This document shows positions 36,181 to 45,744 of a stretch of 64,000 nt of DNA, in pieces. Numbering within the stretch: the stretch's first letter is position 1; every line of letters starts with the position of its first letter. The translations under genes were made by a program, and so were the position numbers. A model generated the notes under the pieces. The model had not been told where the DNA came from. It was given only the letters and a program-made list of their open reading frames with translations, and did not search any database. Source of the DNA: Flavimobilis marinus (GTDB lineage Bacteria; Actinomycetota; Actinomycetes; Actinomycetales; Cellulomonadaceae); contig NZ_FONZ01000001.1 in the NCBI RefSeq assembly GCF_900113055.1, positions 992,001 to 1,056,000 of the forward strand, given 5' to 3'.

Positions 36181-37259
36181 TCGCGATCCTCGTCGCGGCG
36201 GGTGTGTCGCTCCTGCTCTCGCTGCTGTGCACGCCGCTGTTCATCCGGTACCTCGTGCGCAAGCAGTACGGCCAGTTCATCCGCCAGGACGGACCGACGG
36301 CGCACTTCACCAAGCGCGGCACCCCCACCATGGGCGGCGTCGTGATCATCGGGTCGACGCTCGTGGCGGTCGCGGTGTCCGCGCTCGTCGCCGGGCGGGT
36401 GCCCAGCGTCTCGACGTGGCTGGTGCTGTTCCTCATGACCGGCCTCGGCGTCGTGGGCTTCCTCGACGACTTCATCAAGATCTCCCGCCAGCGCAGCCTG
36501 GGCCTGTCCGCGCGCGCCAAGATCGTCGGCCAGGGGCTCATCGGCATCACGTTCGCGGTGCTGGCCCTGCAGTTCCCGAACGCGAACTTCCGCACGCCGG
36601 CGTCGACCGCCGTGTCGTTCGTGCGGGACACCGGCATCGACCTCGCCTTCACGGGCGCCACGGTGGGCCTGGTTCTGTTCGTGCTGTGGGCCAACTTCCT
36701 CATCACGGCCTGGTCGAACGCGGTCAACCTGACCGACGGCCTCGACGGCCTCGCGACCGGCGTCTCGCTCATCGTCTTCGGCGCCTACACGTTCGTCGGG
36801 ATCTGGCAGTGGAACCAGCGCTGCCAGTCGATCGCCTCGGCCGGACCGCGCTGCTACGAGGTCCGCGACGCGTGGGACCTCGCCGTCGTCGCCGCCGCGA
36901 TCACGGGCGCCCTGTTCGGCTTCCTGTGGTGGAACGCCTCGCCGGCGAAGATCTTCATGGGGGACACCGGGTCTCTCGCCCTCGGCGGCGCGCTCGCCGG
37001 CATCTCCATCCTGTCGCGCACGGAGGTGCTGGCCGCCATCATCGGTGGTCTCTTCGTCCTCATCGTGCTGTCCGACGTCATCCAGATCGGGGTCTTCAAG
37101 CTCACCCGCAAGCGCGTGTTCAAGATGGCCCCGCTGCACCACCACTTCGAGCTGTCCGGGTGGGGTGAGGTGACGATCGTCATCAGGTTCTGGATCATCG
37201 CCGGGCTGTTCGCTGCCCTCGGCCTCGGCATCTTCTACGCCGAGTGGGTGGTCGGGTAG
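36177..37259 (+). CDS. mraY: Phospho-MurNAc-pentapeptide transferase
   Basis: Integral membrane enzyme of 360 aa with about ten spans that makes lipid I from undecaprenyl phosphate and the pentapeptide precursor. Catalytic aspartates lie in GFLDDFIK and [12 protein letters not shown], and the Mg/His loop is in [14 protein letters not shown]. An extra loop with two Cys ([15 protein letters not shown]) between spans is typical of actinobacterial MraY. Its TAG shares a G with the murD GTG. Confidence 0.96.
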   Translation: MIAILVAAGVSLLLSLLCTPLFIRYLVRKQYGQFIRQDGPTAHFTKRGTPTMGGVVIIGSTLVAVAVSALVAGRVPSVSTWLVLFLMTGLGVVGFLDDFIKISRQRSLGLSARAKIVGQGLIGITFAVLALQFPNANFRTPASTAVSFVRDTGIDLAFTGATVGLVLFVLWANFLITAWSNAVNLTDGLDGLATGVSLIVFGAYTFVGIWQWNQRCQSIASAGPRCYEVRDAWDLAVVAAAITGALFGFLWWNASPAKIFMGDTGSLALGGALAGISILSRTEVLAAIIGGLFVLIVLSDVIQIGVFKLTRKRVFKMAPLHHHFELSGWGEVTIVIRFWIIAGLFAALGLGIFYAEWVVG

Positions 37260-38674
37260 TGCCCGCTGCGCTCGACCGCCCGGACCTGGGCGACGCCCGG
37301 GTCGTCGTCGCCGGGCTCGGCGTGACCGGGCGAGCCGTCGTCACCGCGCTGACCCCCCGCGCACGCAGCATCGTGACGGTCGACGCGCAGGCCGACGCCG
37401 ACGTCGCGGACGCGAGCACGCTCGACCTGACCGACGTCGATCTCGTCGTCGCCTCGCCGGGGTGGGCGCCGTCGTCGGACCTGCTCGTGCGGGCCGGCGC
37501 CGCCGGCGTGCCCGTGTGGAGCGAGATCGAGCTCGCGTGGCGGCTGCGCGCCTCTGACGCGCCCTGGCTCGCCGTCACCGGCACCAACGGCAAGACGACG
37601 ACGGTCGGGATGCTGACGTCGATCCTCCGCGCGAGCGGCGCGCACGTGGCGGAGGTCGGCAACGTGGGCACGCCCGTGATCGAGGCCGCTCTCGACCCGT
37701 CCGTCGAGGTGCTGGCCGTCGAGCTGTCGAGCTTCCAGCTCCGGTTCACGCACTCGATGTCGGCGACGGCGGCGGCGGTGCTCAACCTCGCGCCGGACCA
37801 CTTGGACTGGCACGGCTCGTTCGAGCAGTACGCACGGGACAAGGGGCGCATCTTCGACCGGGCGCGGCGCGCGTGCCTGTACAACGTGGCGGACGCCGCC
37901 ACCCGTCGCATGGTCGAGGACGCCGACGTCACCGAAGGTGCCCGCGCCGTGGGCTTCACGCTCACCGCGCCGGCGCGGGGCGACGTCGGCGTCGTCGAGG
38001 ACGTCCTCGTCGACCGTGCGTTCCACGCCGCTCCGGGCACGCCGGCCTGGCGCGACACGGCCGCGGAGCTCGGCACGCTCGCTGACCTCGCCCGCCTGGG
38101 GGGTACGGACGGCACACCGCCGGCGCACGTGGTGGCCAACGCCCTGGCTGCCGCCGGTCTCGCTCGCGCTTCGGGCGTGAGCCCGAAGGCCGTGCGCGAC
38201 GGGCTGCGCGCCTACGCGCCCGGCGCCCACCGCATCGCGACCGTCGCCACGGTCGCAGGCGTGACCTACGTCGACGACTCGAAGGCGACCAACGCCCACG
38301 CGGCATCCGCTGCCCTCGGCGGGATGGCGGCGGGCACCGTCGTGTGGATCGCCGGTGGCCTCGCCAAGGGCGCGCAGTTCGACGACCTCGTCGCCGCCCG
38401 CGCCGACCGGCTGCGTGCCGTCGTGCTGATCGGCGTCGACCAGGCACCGCTGCGGCAGGCCCTCGAGCGACACGCGCCCCACGTCCGCGTCGAGAGCGTG
38501 GATCCTGGTGACACTGGGACGGTGATGCGTCGCGCCGTCGTCCGAGCAGCAGGACTCGCCCACCCGGGCGACACCGTCCTGCTCGCACCCGCGTGCGCAT
38601 CGATGGACCAGTTCCGCTCGTACGCCGAGCGCGGGGACCGGTTCGCCGACGCCGTGCGCGGGGTGGGGGCGTGA
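37259..38674 (+). CDS. murD: UDP-MurNAc-L-alanine:D-glutamate ligase
   Basis: Mur ligase of 471 aa. The N-terminal UDP-binding region has VVVAGLGVTGRAV. The P-loop is AVTGTNGKTTTVGM, followed by ELSSFQLRF, LNLAPDHLDWHGS and the C-terminal VDDSKATNAHAASAAL. I used the GTG at 37259 that abuts the mraY stop. A GTG 5 codons upstream is in frame but lies within mraY. The stop overlaps ftsW by GTGA. Confidence 0.95.
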   Translation: MPAALDRPDLGDARVVVAGLGVTGRAVVTALTPRARSIVTVDAQADADVADASTLDLTDVDLVVASPGWAPSSDLLVRAGAAGVPVWSEIELAWRLRASDAPWLAVTGTNGKTTTVGMLTSILRASGAHVAEVGNVGTPVIEAALDPSVEVLAVELSSFQLRFTHSMSATAAAVLNLAPDHLDWHGSFEQYARDKGRIFDRARRACLYNVADAATRRMVEDADVTEGARAVGFTLTAPARGDVGVVEDVLVDRAFHAAPGTPAWRDTAAELGTLADLARLGGTDGTPPAHVVANALAAAGLARASGVSPKAVRDGLRAYAPGAHRIATVATVAGVTYVDDSKATNAHAASAALGGMAAGTVVWIAGGLAKGAQFDDLVAARADRLRAVVLIGVDQAPLRQALERHAPHVRVESVDPGDTGTVMRRAVVRAAGLAHPGDTVLLAPACASMDQFRSYAERGDRFADAVRGVGA

Positions 38675-39954
38675 GCCGCAAGAGCTGGCTCGGGCAGTGG
38701 AACAGTCCCGTCGCGAGCTACTACCTGATCCTTAGCGTGACTGCGCTGCTGACCGCGATCGGTCTGGCCATGGTGCTGTCCGCCTCGTCGGTGCGAGCCC
38801 TCAACATGGGCGACTCGCCGTACTCGATCTTCCTGGGACAGGCGCGCTTCGCGCTGCTCGGCGCCGTGGCGCTCTGCGTGACGGCGCTCGTCCCCGTCCG
38901 CTTCTACCGCAAGGGCGCCTGGTTCATCCTCGCCGGCGCCATGGGGCTGCAGCTGCTGATCTTCTCGCCGCTCGCGCTCTCGGCCGGTGGCAACACCAAC
39001 TGGGTGAACCTGGGGTTCACGGCCGCCCAGCCCTCCGAGGTCGTCAAGCTCGGTCTCGCGATCTGGCTCGGCGCCGTCCTGGCCCGCAAGCAGGCGCTCA
39101 TCGGGCAGTGGACCCACGCCCTGATCCCCGCGGTGCCCGTCGCCGCCGTCGCCGTCGGGCTCGTCCTCGGCGGCCACGACCTCGGGACCGCGATCATCCT
39201 CATGATGATCGTCGCGGGCGCGCTGTGGGTCGCCGGCGTGCCCGGCCGGCTGTTCGCGATCGGAGGCTCCGTCGCGGCGATCGGCATGGTCGCGCTCGCG
39301 CAGACGGACAACCGTGCCAAGCGCATCGCGGCCTGGCTCGGTGAGAACTGCGACGAGCAGGCGGCCTGCTACCAGACGAAGCACGGCCTCTGGGCGCTCG
39401 GCACCGGCGGATGGGGCGGCGTCGGCCTCGGGGCGGGCCGCGAGAAGTGGCTCTACCTGCCCGAGGCGCACAATGACTTCATCTTCGCGGTCGTGGGCGA
39501 GGAGCTGGGCCTGCAGGGCACGCTCCTGATGCTCGTGCTGTTCGGGGTGCTCGGCGCGGCCATGACGCGCGTGGTGCTGCGCCACCCCGATCCCTTCGTG
39601 AAGATCACCACCGCGGCCATCGCGGCGTGGATCATCGGCCAGGCTCTGGTCAACGTCGCCGTGGTGATCGGCCTGCTCCCGGTGATCGGCGTGCCGCTGC
39701 CGCTCGTGTCCGCGGGAGGCTCGGCCCTGATCATGACGATGGCGGCCATCGGGGTCGTGGTCGCCTTCGCGCGCGACGAGCCCGAGGCGCGCGCCGCGCT
39801 CGCCGCACGGCCCCGCACGGTGCGTCGGTCGATCGCCGTCGTCGCGCGCGGCGGCGCGCGACGGCTCGGGCGCCGCGGTCGTGCGCGCCCGAGCGAGCGC
39901 ACCTCCTCGGGCTCCGTGCCCTCCGTCCGTTCTGAAAGGGTCAGCCGTGGTTGA
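38671..39954 (+). CDS. ftsW: Septal peptidoglycan glycosyltransferase FtsW
   Basis: SEDS-family polymerase of 427 aa with about ten membrane spans that works with FtsI. Family marks: MVLSASSVRAL in the first span, the catalytic-loop region GGNTNWVNLGFTAAQPSEVVKL, PEAHNDFIFAVVGEELGL, and LPLVSAGGSALIMTMAAIG near the end. The extracytoplasmic loop ENCDEQAACYQ has two Cys. A basic tail of about 50 residues follows the last span. It is coupled to murD and overlaps murG by 8 nt. Confidence 0.95.
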   Translation: MSRKSWLGQWNSPVASYYLILSVTALLTAIGLAMVLSASSVRALNMGDSPYSIFLGQARFALLGAVALCVTALVPVRFYRKGAWFILAGAMGLQLLIFSPLALSAGGNTNWVNLGFTAAQPSEVVKLGLAIWLGAVLARKQALIGQWTHALIPAVPVAAVAVGLVLGGHDLGTAIILMMIVAGALWVAGVPGRLFAIGGSVAAIGMVALAQTDNRAKRIAAWLGENCDEQAACYQTKHGLWALGTGGWGGVGLGAGREKWLYLPEAHNDFIFAVVGEELGLQGTLLMLVLFGVLGAAMTRVVLRHPDPFVKITTAAIAAWIIGQALVNVAVVIGLLPVIGVPLPLVSAGGSALIMTMAAIGVVVAFARDEPEARAALAARPRTVRRSIAVVARGGARRLGRRGRARPSERTSSGSVPSVRSERVSRG

Positions 39955-41065
39955 GTCCGTCCTCCTGGCCGGTGGGGGTTCCGCCGGTCACGTCAACCCG
40001 CTCCTGGCCGTGGCCGACGAGCTGCGCCGCCGGTACCCGGACGCGACGCTCACGGTCCTCGGCACCCGGGAGGGGCTCGAGGCCGAGCTCGTGCCCCAGC
40101 GCGGCTACCCGCTCGCGGTGGTGCCGCGCGTCCCGCTGCCTCGTCGGCCGGGACGCGCCATGCTCGGCGTCGGTGGTCGGCTGCGCTCCGCGATCAAGGC
40201 GGCCGACGACGCGCTGACGAGCTCGGGCGCCCAGGTCGTCGTGGGCTTCGGCGGCTACGTCTCGGCGCCCGCCTACCTCGCCGCCCGCCGGCGCGGGATC
40301 CCCGTGGTCGTGCACGAGCAGAACGCACGGCCAGGGCTCGCGAACCGCCTCGGGGCGCGGTGGGCCAGCGCGGTCGCCGTCACGTTCCCGGGCACGCCCC
40401 TGCGCGGCGGGCGGCTGACCGGCCTGCCGCTGCGGTCCGAGGTCGTCGCGCTCGTCGAGGCGCGCCGCGCCGACCTCGGTGCGTCGCGGGCGGACAGCCG
40501 GCGCGCCCTCGGCCTCGACCCGGCGCGCCGCACCCTGCTCGTCACGGGAGGATCGCTCGGCGCCCAGACCCTCAACCGGGCGATGGCGGACGCCCTCGAC
40601 GCGTTCGGCGAGGCCGACGCCCAGGTGCTTCACCTCACCGGGCACGGCAAGGCCGACGAGGTCCGCGCGGCCGTCGCTGCCGCCGGCCTGGCGGAGCGCT
40701 ACCAGGTGCGGGAGTACCTGGACGAGATGCACCTCGGGCTGGGTGCCGCGGATCTCGTGCTGTGCCGCGCCGGTGCCGGCACGGTCGCCGAGCTCACCGC
40801 CCTGGGCATCGCCGCTGCCTACGTGCCGCTCGCGATCGGCAACGGGGAGCAGGCGCTGAACGCGGAGCCGGCCGTGCACGCCGGCGGTGGCGTCGTCGTC
40901 GAGGACCACCTGCTCACCGGCGCCTGGGTCCGCGGCACGCTCCTCCCGCTGCTCGCGGACGACGACCGGCGCAATGCCATGGGCGTGGCTGCCGCACGGG
41001 TCGGCCGGACCGACGCGGCCGAGTCCGTGGCGGACCTCGTCGAGGAGGCAGCCCGTGGGCGCTGA
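39947..41065 (+). CDS. murG: Undecaprenyl-PP-MurNAc-pentapeptide GlcNAc transferase
   Basis: Peripheral membrane glycosyltransferase of 372 aa that converts lipid I to lipid II. The N-domain G-loop is LLAGGGSAGHVNPLLA, then VVGFGGYVSAPAYLAA and VVHEQNARPGLANRLGAR. The UDP-GlcNAc site is LVTGGSLGAQTLN with CRAGAGTVAELTALGIAAAYVPL. The GTG at 39947 has GAAAGGG 7 nt upstream (39933-39939) and overlaps the ftsW end. Confidence 0.95.
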   Translation: MVESVLLAGGGSAGHVNPLLAVADELRRRYPDATLTVLGTREGLEAELVPQRGYPLAVVPRVPLPRRPGRAMLGVGGRLRSAIKAADDALTSSGAQVVVGFGGYVSAPAYLAARRRGIPVVVHEQNARPGLANRLGARWASAVAVTFPGTPLRGGRLTGLPLRSEVVALVEARRADLGASRADSRRALGLDPARRTLLVTGGSLGAQTLNRAMADALDAFGEADAQVLHLTGHGKADEVRAAVAAAGLAERYQVREYLDEMHLGLGAADLVLCRAGAGTVAELTALGIAAAYVPLAIGNGEQALNAEPAVHAGGGVVVEDHLLTGAWVRGTLLPLLADDDRRNAMGVAAARVGRTDAAESVADLVEEAARGR

Positions 41066-42464
41066 CGCGCACGACCTCGCGGCCCGCTGGGGCACCGTGC
41101 ACCTCGTGGGCGTCGGTGGCGCGGGCATGTCCGTGGTCGCCCGGCTCCTGCAGGCCCGCGGCGTGCGCGTGCAGGGCTCGGATGCGACGGCGTCGGCGAC
41201 GCTCGCGGCCCTGACGGCCACGGGCATCACGACCTGGGTCGGGCACGACGCCGAGCACGTGGCCGGTGCGGACACGGTCGTCGTGTCGACGGCGGTCCGG
41301 GAGACCAACCCGGAGCTGCGCGCGGCCCGGGCAGCGGGTCTGCGCGTGCTGCACCGCTCCGAGGCGCTCGCCGGCCTGATGGACGGCGCGCGCGCGGTCG
41401 CGGTCGCCGGCGCCCACGGCAAGACGACGACGTCGGGCATGATCGCGCTCGCCCTGGCGGGGGCGGGGCTCGACCCCTCGTTCGCCATCGGGGGCAGCGT
41501 GCGGCACGTCGACGGCACCCTGCCCGGCGGCCACCACGGCGCGTCCGACATCCTGGTCGCGGAGGCGGACGAGTCGGACGGCTCGTTCCTCAACTACGCC
41601 CCCCAGGTCGCCGTCGTGACGAACGTCGAGCCCGATCACCTCGACCACTACGGCTCGCGCGAGGCCTTCATGCAGGCGTTCGTCGACTTCGCCGCCCGCG
41701 TGCGGCCCGGAGGCGTCCTCGTGGCGTGCGCGGACGACGCGGGCGCGGCCGACCTGGCCCGCGCGCACCGGGGAGACGTCGTCACCTACGGCTTCGACGC
41801 CGGCGCCGACGTCCGGATCGTCGACTATCTCCCTGAAGGCTCGGGCGTGTGCGCCCGGGTGGCCCTGCCCGAGCGGTTCGGCGGCCAGGTGCACACCCTC
41901 GACCTGCGGGTGCCGGGCCGCCACAACGCCGCGAACGCGACCGCCGCTCTCGCGTGTGCCGCCGCGCTGGGCGCGGACCCGGCCGCAGCCGCCGCCGCGC
42001 TGGGCGGGTTCCTCGGCGCGGGCCGGCGGTTCGAGCTGCGCGGCGAGGTCGGGGGAGTGCGCGTCGTCGACGACTACGCCCACCACCCGACCGAGGTGAG
42101 AGCGCTCCTCGAGGCGGCCCGGGTCGTGGCTGGGCCAGGGCGGGTCGGCGTGCTCTTCCAGCCGCACCTGTTCTCGCGCACCGCCACGTTCGCGGCCGAG
42201 TTCGCGACCGCGCTCGGTCTCGCCGACCACGCGGTGGTCACCGACGTCTACGCCGCGCGCGAGGACCCGGCGCCCGGCGTGACGAGCGCCCTCATCGTCG
42301 ACCGGATGAGCGCCGCCCAGGCGGCGTTCGTCCCCGACCGCGTCGACGCCGCGCGCGCCCTCGCGAGGTGGGCTGTGCCCGGCGACCTGCTGCTCACGGT
42401 GGGCGCCGGGGACGTGACGGAGCTCGGCGAGGTGATCCTGGCCGAGCTGCGGGGAGCGCCGTGA
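41055..42464 (+). CDS. murC: UDP-MurNAc:L-alanine ligase
   Basis: First Mur ligase of the pathway, 469 aa. The N-domain has VHLVGVGGAGMSVVARLL and the P-loop is VAGAHGKTTTSGM. The acceptor region is ILVAEADESDGSFLNYAP with VTNVEPDHLDHYGS, and the C-domain has VVDDYAHHPTEVRALL. The GTG start follows GAGGAGG within the murG 3' end (11-nt overlap). The stop overlaps the ftsQ GTG by 4 nt. Confidence 0.95.
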   Translation: MGADAHDLAARWGTVHLVGVGGAGMSVVARLLQARGVRVQGSDATASATLAALTATGITTWVGHDAEHVAGADTVVVSTAVRETNPELRAARAAGLRVLHRSEALAGLMDGARAVAVAGAHGKTTTSGMIALALAGAGLDPSFAIGGSVRHVDGTLPGGHHGASDILVAEADESDGSFLNYAPQVAVVTNVEPDHLDHYGSREAFMQAFVDFAARVRPGGVLVACADDAGAADLARAHRGDVVTYGFDAGADVRIVDYLPEGSGVCARVALPERFGGQVHTLDLRVPGRHNAANATAALACAAALGADPAAAAAALGGFLGAGRRFELRGEVGGVRVVDDYAHHPTEVRALLEAARVVAGPGRVGVLFQPHLFSRTATFAAEFATALGLADHAVVTDVYAAREDPAPGVTSALIVDRMSAAQAAFVPDRVDAARALARWAVPGDLLLTVGAGDVTELGEVILAELRGAP

Positions 42465-43486
42465 AGCCCCCCGCGCGGCCTCGTCCAGCGGCGCCGCCGC
42501 CCGGCGACCGGCAGCCGCCGTCGCGCCGGCCGGTGCCCAAACCGCAGCAGCCGCCAGCGACATCGGCCTCGCCCTCGCCCTCGCCCGCACGCCGGACCCC
42601 CGGGCGAGCGGCGTCGACGCCTGCCCGGACACCTGTGCCCGCACCACCCGCACCGCCGGCTCCGCAGGTCGAGCCCGACGGCACCCCGCAGCCGGGCGCG
42701 CGGGAGCGGCTGCGCGCCTGGATGCCCGGACCACGGCCGGACCGCACGGTCTCCACGGGTCTCGCTGAGCGGCTGGCCGAGCGCGAGGCGGCGCTGCGGC
42801 GACGGCGCCTGGTGCGCGGCGCCATCGCCGCGGGTGCCCTCGCCGTCGTCGCGCTCCTGCTGTGGGCGGTGTTCTTCTCGCCGCTGTTCCGTCTCGACCT
42901 GGACCAGGTCGAGATCACGGGGGAGGGGACGGTCATCGAACCCGCTGACGTCATGGCCGTCGTCCGCTCCGTCGACGAGACGCCCCTGACGCGGCTGGAC
43001 ACGGTCGGGTTGCGTCTGGAGATCCTCGACGTCCCGGGCGTGCGGGACGTCCGGGTCGCGCGTGCGTGGCCTCGTGGCCTGACCGTCCGGCTCGAGTCGC
43101 GCGAGCCCGTGGCCGCCGCGCCGGTGCCCGGGGGTGTCGTGCTCCTGGACGACGAGGGCGTGCAGGTCGGCCGCGCGGACGCTGCCCCGGACGGGCTGCC
43201 GGAGATCGACATCGACCTCGCGGGGGAGAGCCGGCGGAGCCTCGAGGCGGCGCTCATCCTTCTCAACGCACTGCCGCCCGAGCTCTCTGAGCAGGTCAGG
43301 AAGATCTCTGCGGAGACGCCCGACGCCGTGACCATGCGGCTCGCAGACGGCTCGCGGGTCCTGTGGGGCAGCGCCGCGGACGCCGCGCTCAAGGTGCAGG
43401 TGCTCCAGGTGCTGCGTAGCGACGAGGCGTCGCGCAAGGCCGTTGTGTTCGACGTCTCGGCGCCCACCGCACCCATCACGCGCTGA
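42461..43486 (+). CDS. ftsQ: Cell division protein FtsQ
   Basis: Bitopic divisome protein of 341 aa. A cytoplasmic tail of about 118 residues is extremely rich in Pro, Ala, Arg and Ser. The span lies at about 120-142 (GAIAAGALAVVALLLWAVF). The POTRA domain starts FRLDLDQVEITG, and an FtsQ beta domain with PRGLTVRLESREPVAA follows. Usual family length is near 270, so the tail accounts for the extra size. It is translationally coupled to murC. Confidence 0.92.
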   Translation: MKPPARPRPAAPPPGDRQPPSRRPVPKPQQPPATSASPSPSPARRTPGRAASTPARTPVPAPPAPPAPQVEPDGTPQPGARERLRAWMPGPRPDRTVSTGLAERLAEREAALRRRRLVRGAIAAGALAVVALLLWAVFFSPLFRLDLDQVEITGEGTVIEPADVMAVVRSVDETPLTRLDTVGLRLEILDVPGVRDVRVARAWPRGLTVRLESREPVAAAPVPGGVVLLDDEGVQVGRADAAPDGLPEIDIDLAGESRRSLEAALILLNALPPELSEQVRKISAETPDAVTMRLADGSRVLWGSAADAALKVQVLQVLRSDEASRKAVVFDVSAPTAPITR

Positions 43487-43514
43487 TCCGTGGGCCGACA
43501 CGCGCGCGTGGTCG

Positions 43515-43543
43515 TTGCTCCGCGGGCGTCGGCAACCTAGCGT
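43515..43543 (+). promoter_or_regulatory. ftsZ promoter P1
   Basis: TTGCTC (43515-43520), a 17-nt spacer and TAGCGT (43538-43543), leaving a leader of roughly 85 nt before the ftsZ GTG. Confidence 0.5.
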
Positions 43544-43558
43544 CATCCTCAGCATGAG

Positions 43559-43598
43559 TTGACATAACTATAACCCTCTACTAGAGGGTGAAGGTTAT
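43559..43598 (+). promoter_or_regulatory. AT-rich palindrome and second candidate promoter before ftsZ
   Basis: A consensus TTGACA (43559-43564) precedes the palindrome ACCCTCTA-C-TAGAGGGT (43573-43589). Flanks ATAACC (43570-43575) and GGTTAT (43593-43598) form a second inverted pair. TAGAGG at 43582-43587 is at 17-nt spacing from TTGACA, so an operator could sit exactly on a -10. The region is strikingly AT-rich for this genome. Confidence 0.6.
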
Positions 43599-43633
43599 AC
43601 GCGCACCGTCCGTCTGACTGAGAGGCACTCCCC

Positions 43634-44923
43634 GTGGCAACACCACAGAACTACTTGGCCGTCATCAAGGTGGTGGGCATCGGCGGCGGTGGCGTGAACG
43701 CCGTCAACCGCATGATCGAGGTGGGCCTCAAGGGCGTCGAGTTCATCGCCATCAACACGGATGCCCAGGCGCTGCTGATGTCGGACGCCGACGTCAAGCT
43801 CGACGTCGGCCGCGAGCTCACGCGCGGGCTCGGCGCCGGTGCCGACCCCGAGGTCGGCAAGAAGGCCGCCGAGGACCACACCGAGGAGATCGAGGACGTC
43901 CTGCGGGGCGCTGACATGGTCTTCGTCACTGCGGGCGAGGGCGGCGGCACGGGAACCGGCGGAGCCCCCGTGGTCGCCCGGATCGCGCGCTCGCTCGGCG
44001 CGCTGACGGTCGGCGTCGTCACCCGGCCGTTCACCTTCGAGGGTCGCCGCCGCGCCAACCAGGCGGAGTCCGGCATCGAGGCGCTGCGCAGCGAGGTCGA
44101 CACGCTGATCGTCATCCCCAACGACCGTCTGCTGTCGATGTCGGACCGCAACGTCTCGGCCCTCGACGCCTTCCACTCCGCGGACCAGGTGCTGCTCTCC
44201 GGCGTGCAGGGCATCACCGACCTCATCACCACCCCGGGCCTGATCAACCTGGACTTCGCCGACGTGAAGTCCGTGATGCAGGGTGCCGGGTCCGCGCTCA
44301 TGGGCATCGGCTCTGCGCGGGGCGACGACCGCGCCGTCCAGGCCGCCGAGCTCGCGATCTCCTCGCCGCTGCTCGAGGCCAGCATCGACGGTGCCCACGG
44401 TGTGCTGCTGTCGATCCAGGGCGGATCCGACCTCGGTCTGTTCGAGATCAACGAGGCCGCGCGTCTGGTGCACGAGGCAGCCCACCCCGAGGCCAACATC
44501 ATCTTCGGTGCGGTCATCGACGACGCTCTCGGCGACGAGGTCCGCGTCACGGTGATCGCTGCCGGGTTCGACGGCGGTGCACCGCAGGTCCGCAAGGACA
44601 GCCGGGGTCTGGGGCAGGTCGAGAGCGCTGCTCCCGCGCCGGCGATCCAGCCGCCGGCCGCGCGCCGTGCGGAGCCGCCGACGACGACGGGCATGCACGC
44701 GCAGGCCCGCCCGGTCCTGCCCGTCGAGGGCGAGCGCGCGCAGCGTGCCGAGGCTCCGGCCCGCCGGCCCGCCGAGCCCACCACGGAGCAGGTTCCGGCG
44801 TTCCTGTCGACGGACCCCGACGCCAACCCGGCCACGGGCGCGCTCGAGGTCCCGCGGATCTTCGACGAGGAGCCCCCACGCCGGCGCAACGACGACCTCG
44901 ACATCCCCGACTTCCTCAAGTAG
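43634..44923 (+). CDS. ftsZ: Cell division protein FtsZ
   Basis: Tubulin-like GTPase of 429 aa that forms the Z ring. It has [14 protein letters not shown], the tubulin signature [11 protein letters not shown], the T7 loop region [11 protein letters not shown], and a disordered Pro/Ala/Arg linker from about 315. The conserved C-terminal peptide [10 protein letters not shown] binds partners such as SepF and FtsW. The GTG start lies after a 147-nt leader region with its own promoters. A long hairpin begins 28 nt after the stop. Confidence 0.97.
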   Translation: MATPQNYLAVIKVVGIGGGGVNAVNRMIEVGLKGVEFIAINTDAQALLMSDADVKLDVGRELTRGLGAGADPEVGKKAAEDHTEEIEDVLRGADMVFVTAGEGGGTGTGGAPVVARIARSLGALTVGVVTRPFTFEGRRRANQAESGIEALRSEVDTLIVIPNDRLLSMSDRNVSALDAFHSADQVLLSGVQGITDLITTPGLINLDFADVKSVMQGAGSALMGIGSARGDDRAVQAAELAISSPLLEASIDGAHGVLLSIQGGSDLGLFEINEAARLVHEAAHPEANIIFGAVIDDALGDEVRVTVIAAGFDGGAPQVRKDSRGLGQVESAAPAPAIQPPAARRAEPPTTTGMHAQARPVLPVEGERAQRAEAPARRPAEPTTEQVPAFLSTDPDANPATGALEVPRIFDEEPPRRRNDDLDIPDFLK

Positions 44924-44942
44924 TCCGGGTCCCGGCTCCACC

Positions 44943-45677
44943 ATGCAGGCACACGAACCCCAGGTGATCGAGGCTGACCTCGGCCCTGGGGTTCGTGCGT
45001 TCTTCACGACGGTCGCGGGCGGGGTGTCCGGGGCCGGCTACGCCAGCCTCAACCTCGGGCCCGCCACCGGGGACAGCGCGGAGCACGTGCAGGTCAACCG
45101 CACGCGGGTCGCTGCGCGCGCCGGGATGCCCGTCACCTATGCGACCCAGGTGCACGGCACCGACGTGGCGCACGTCTCGGGCCCCGCCTTCGGCGAGGAG
45201 TGCGGCGAGTACGACGCGCTCGTGACGGCCGAGCGGGGCCGAGGGCTCGCCGTCCTCGTGGCCGACTGCGTCCCGATCCTCCTCGCGGACCCCGCCGCCG
45301 GCGTCGTCGGCGCCGTGCACGCCGGGCGGCGTGGCCTCGGCGCCGGCATACTCGAGCGTGCGCTGGCCCAGCTGCGCGCTGCGGGCGCGCGCGAGGTCAG
45401 AGCCGTGGTGGGACCCGCGGCCTGCGGTCGCTGCTACGAGGTGCCCGAGCGCCTCCGGGCGGAGGTCGCGGCCGTGCACCCCGCTGCGTGGAGCGAGACG
45501 AGCTGGGGCACCCCGGCGCTCGACCTGCCGGGCGCCGCCGAGGCGGTCCTCTCGGACGCCGGCGTCGCCCACGTGCGAGTGCATCGCTGCACGATCGAGG
45601 ACCCGGCACTGTTCTCTTACCGGCGTGCCGCAGGGGCGCCGACCGGCCGCAGCGCGGGAGTGGTCGGCCTCGTCTGA
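44943..45677 (+). CDS. pgeF: Peptidoglycan editing factor PgeF / laccase-domain protein
   Basis: Multicopper-oxidase-fold protein of 244 aa (YfiH/YlmD family), which acts as a purine nucleoside phosphorylase/deaminase or in peptidoglycan editing. Metal-site motifs: TQVHGTDV, VADCVPILL, GAVHAGRRG (usually HAGWRG), ACGRCYEV and RCTIEDPALFSYRR. The ATG at 44943 has no clear ribosome-binding site, and codons 4-19 form a strong hairpin. A GTG at 44964 inside the hairpin is the only other near start. It sits between ftsZ and sepF as in most actinobacteria. Confidence 0.9.
   Translation: MQAHEPQVIEADLGPGVRAFFTTVAGGVSGAGYASLNLGPATGDSAEHVQVNRTRVAARAGMPVTYATQVHGTDVAHVSGPAFGEECGEYDALVTAERGRGLAVLVADCVPILLADPAAGVVGAVHAGRRGLGAGILERALAQLRAAGAREVRAVVGPAACGRCYEVPERLRAEVAAVHPAAWSETSWGTPALDLPGAAEAVLSDAGVAHVRVHRCTIEDPALFSYRRAAGAPTGRSAGVVGLV
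44952..44997 (+). terminator. Long hairpin after ftsZ, inside the 5' end of pgeF
   Basis: CACGAACCCCAGG (44952-44964) pairs perfectly with CCTGGGGTTCGTG (44985-44997), and CGAGG/CCTCG forms an inner stem. It starts 28 nt after the ftsZ stop but within pgeF codons 4-19. It could end or attenuate ftsZ transcription and also affect pgeF translation. Confidence 0.6.
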
Positions 45678-45744
45678 GTCGCGCCGCAGGTCCGACACGC
45701 CGCGCCCGGGCGTGTCGGTGCGCAGCGGACGGCTTATCGGCGAC

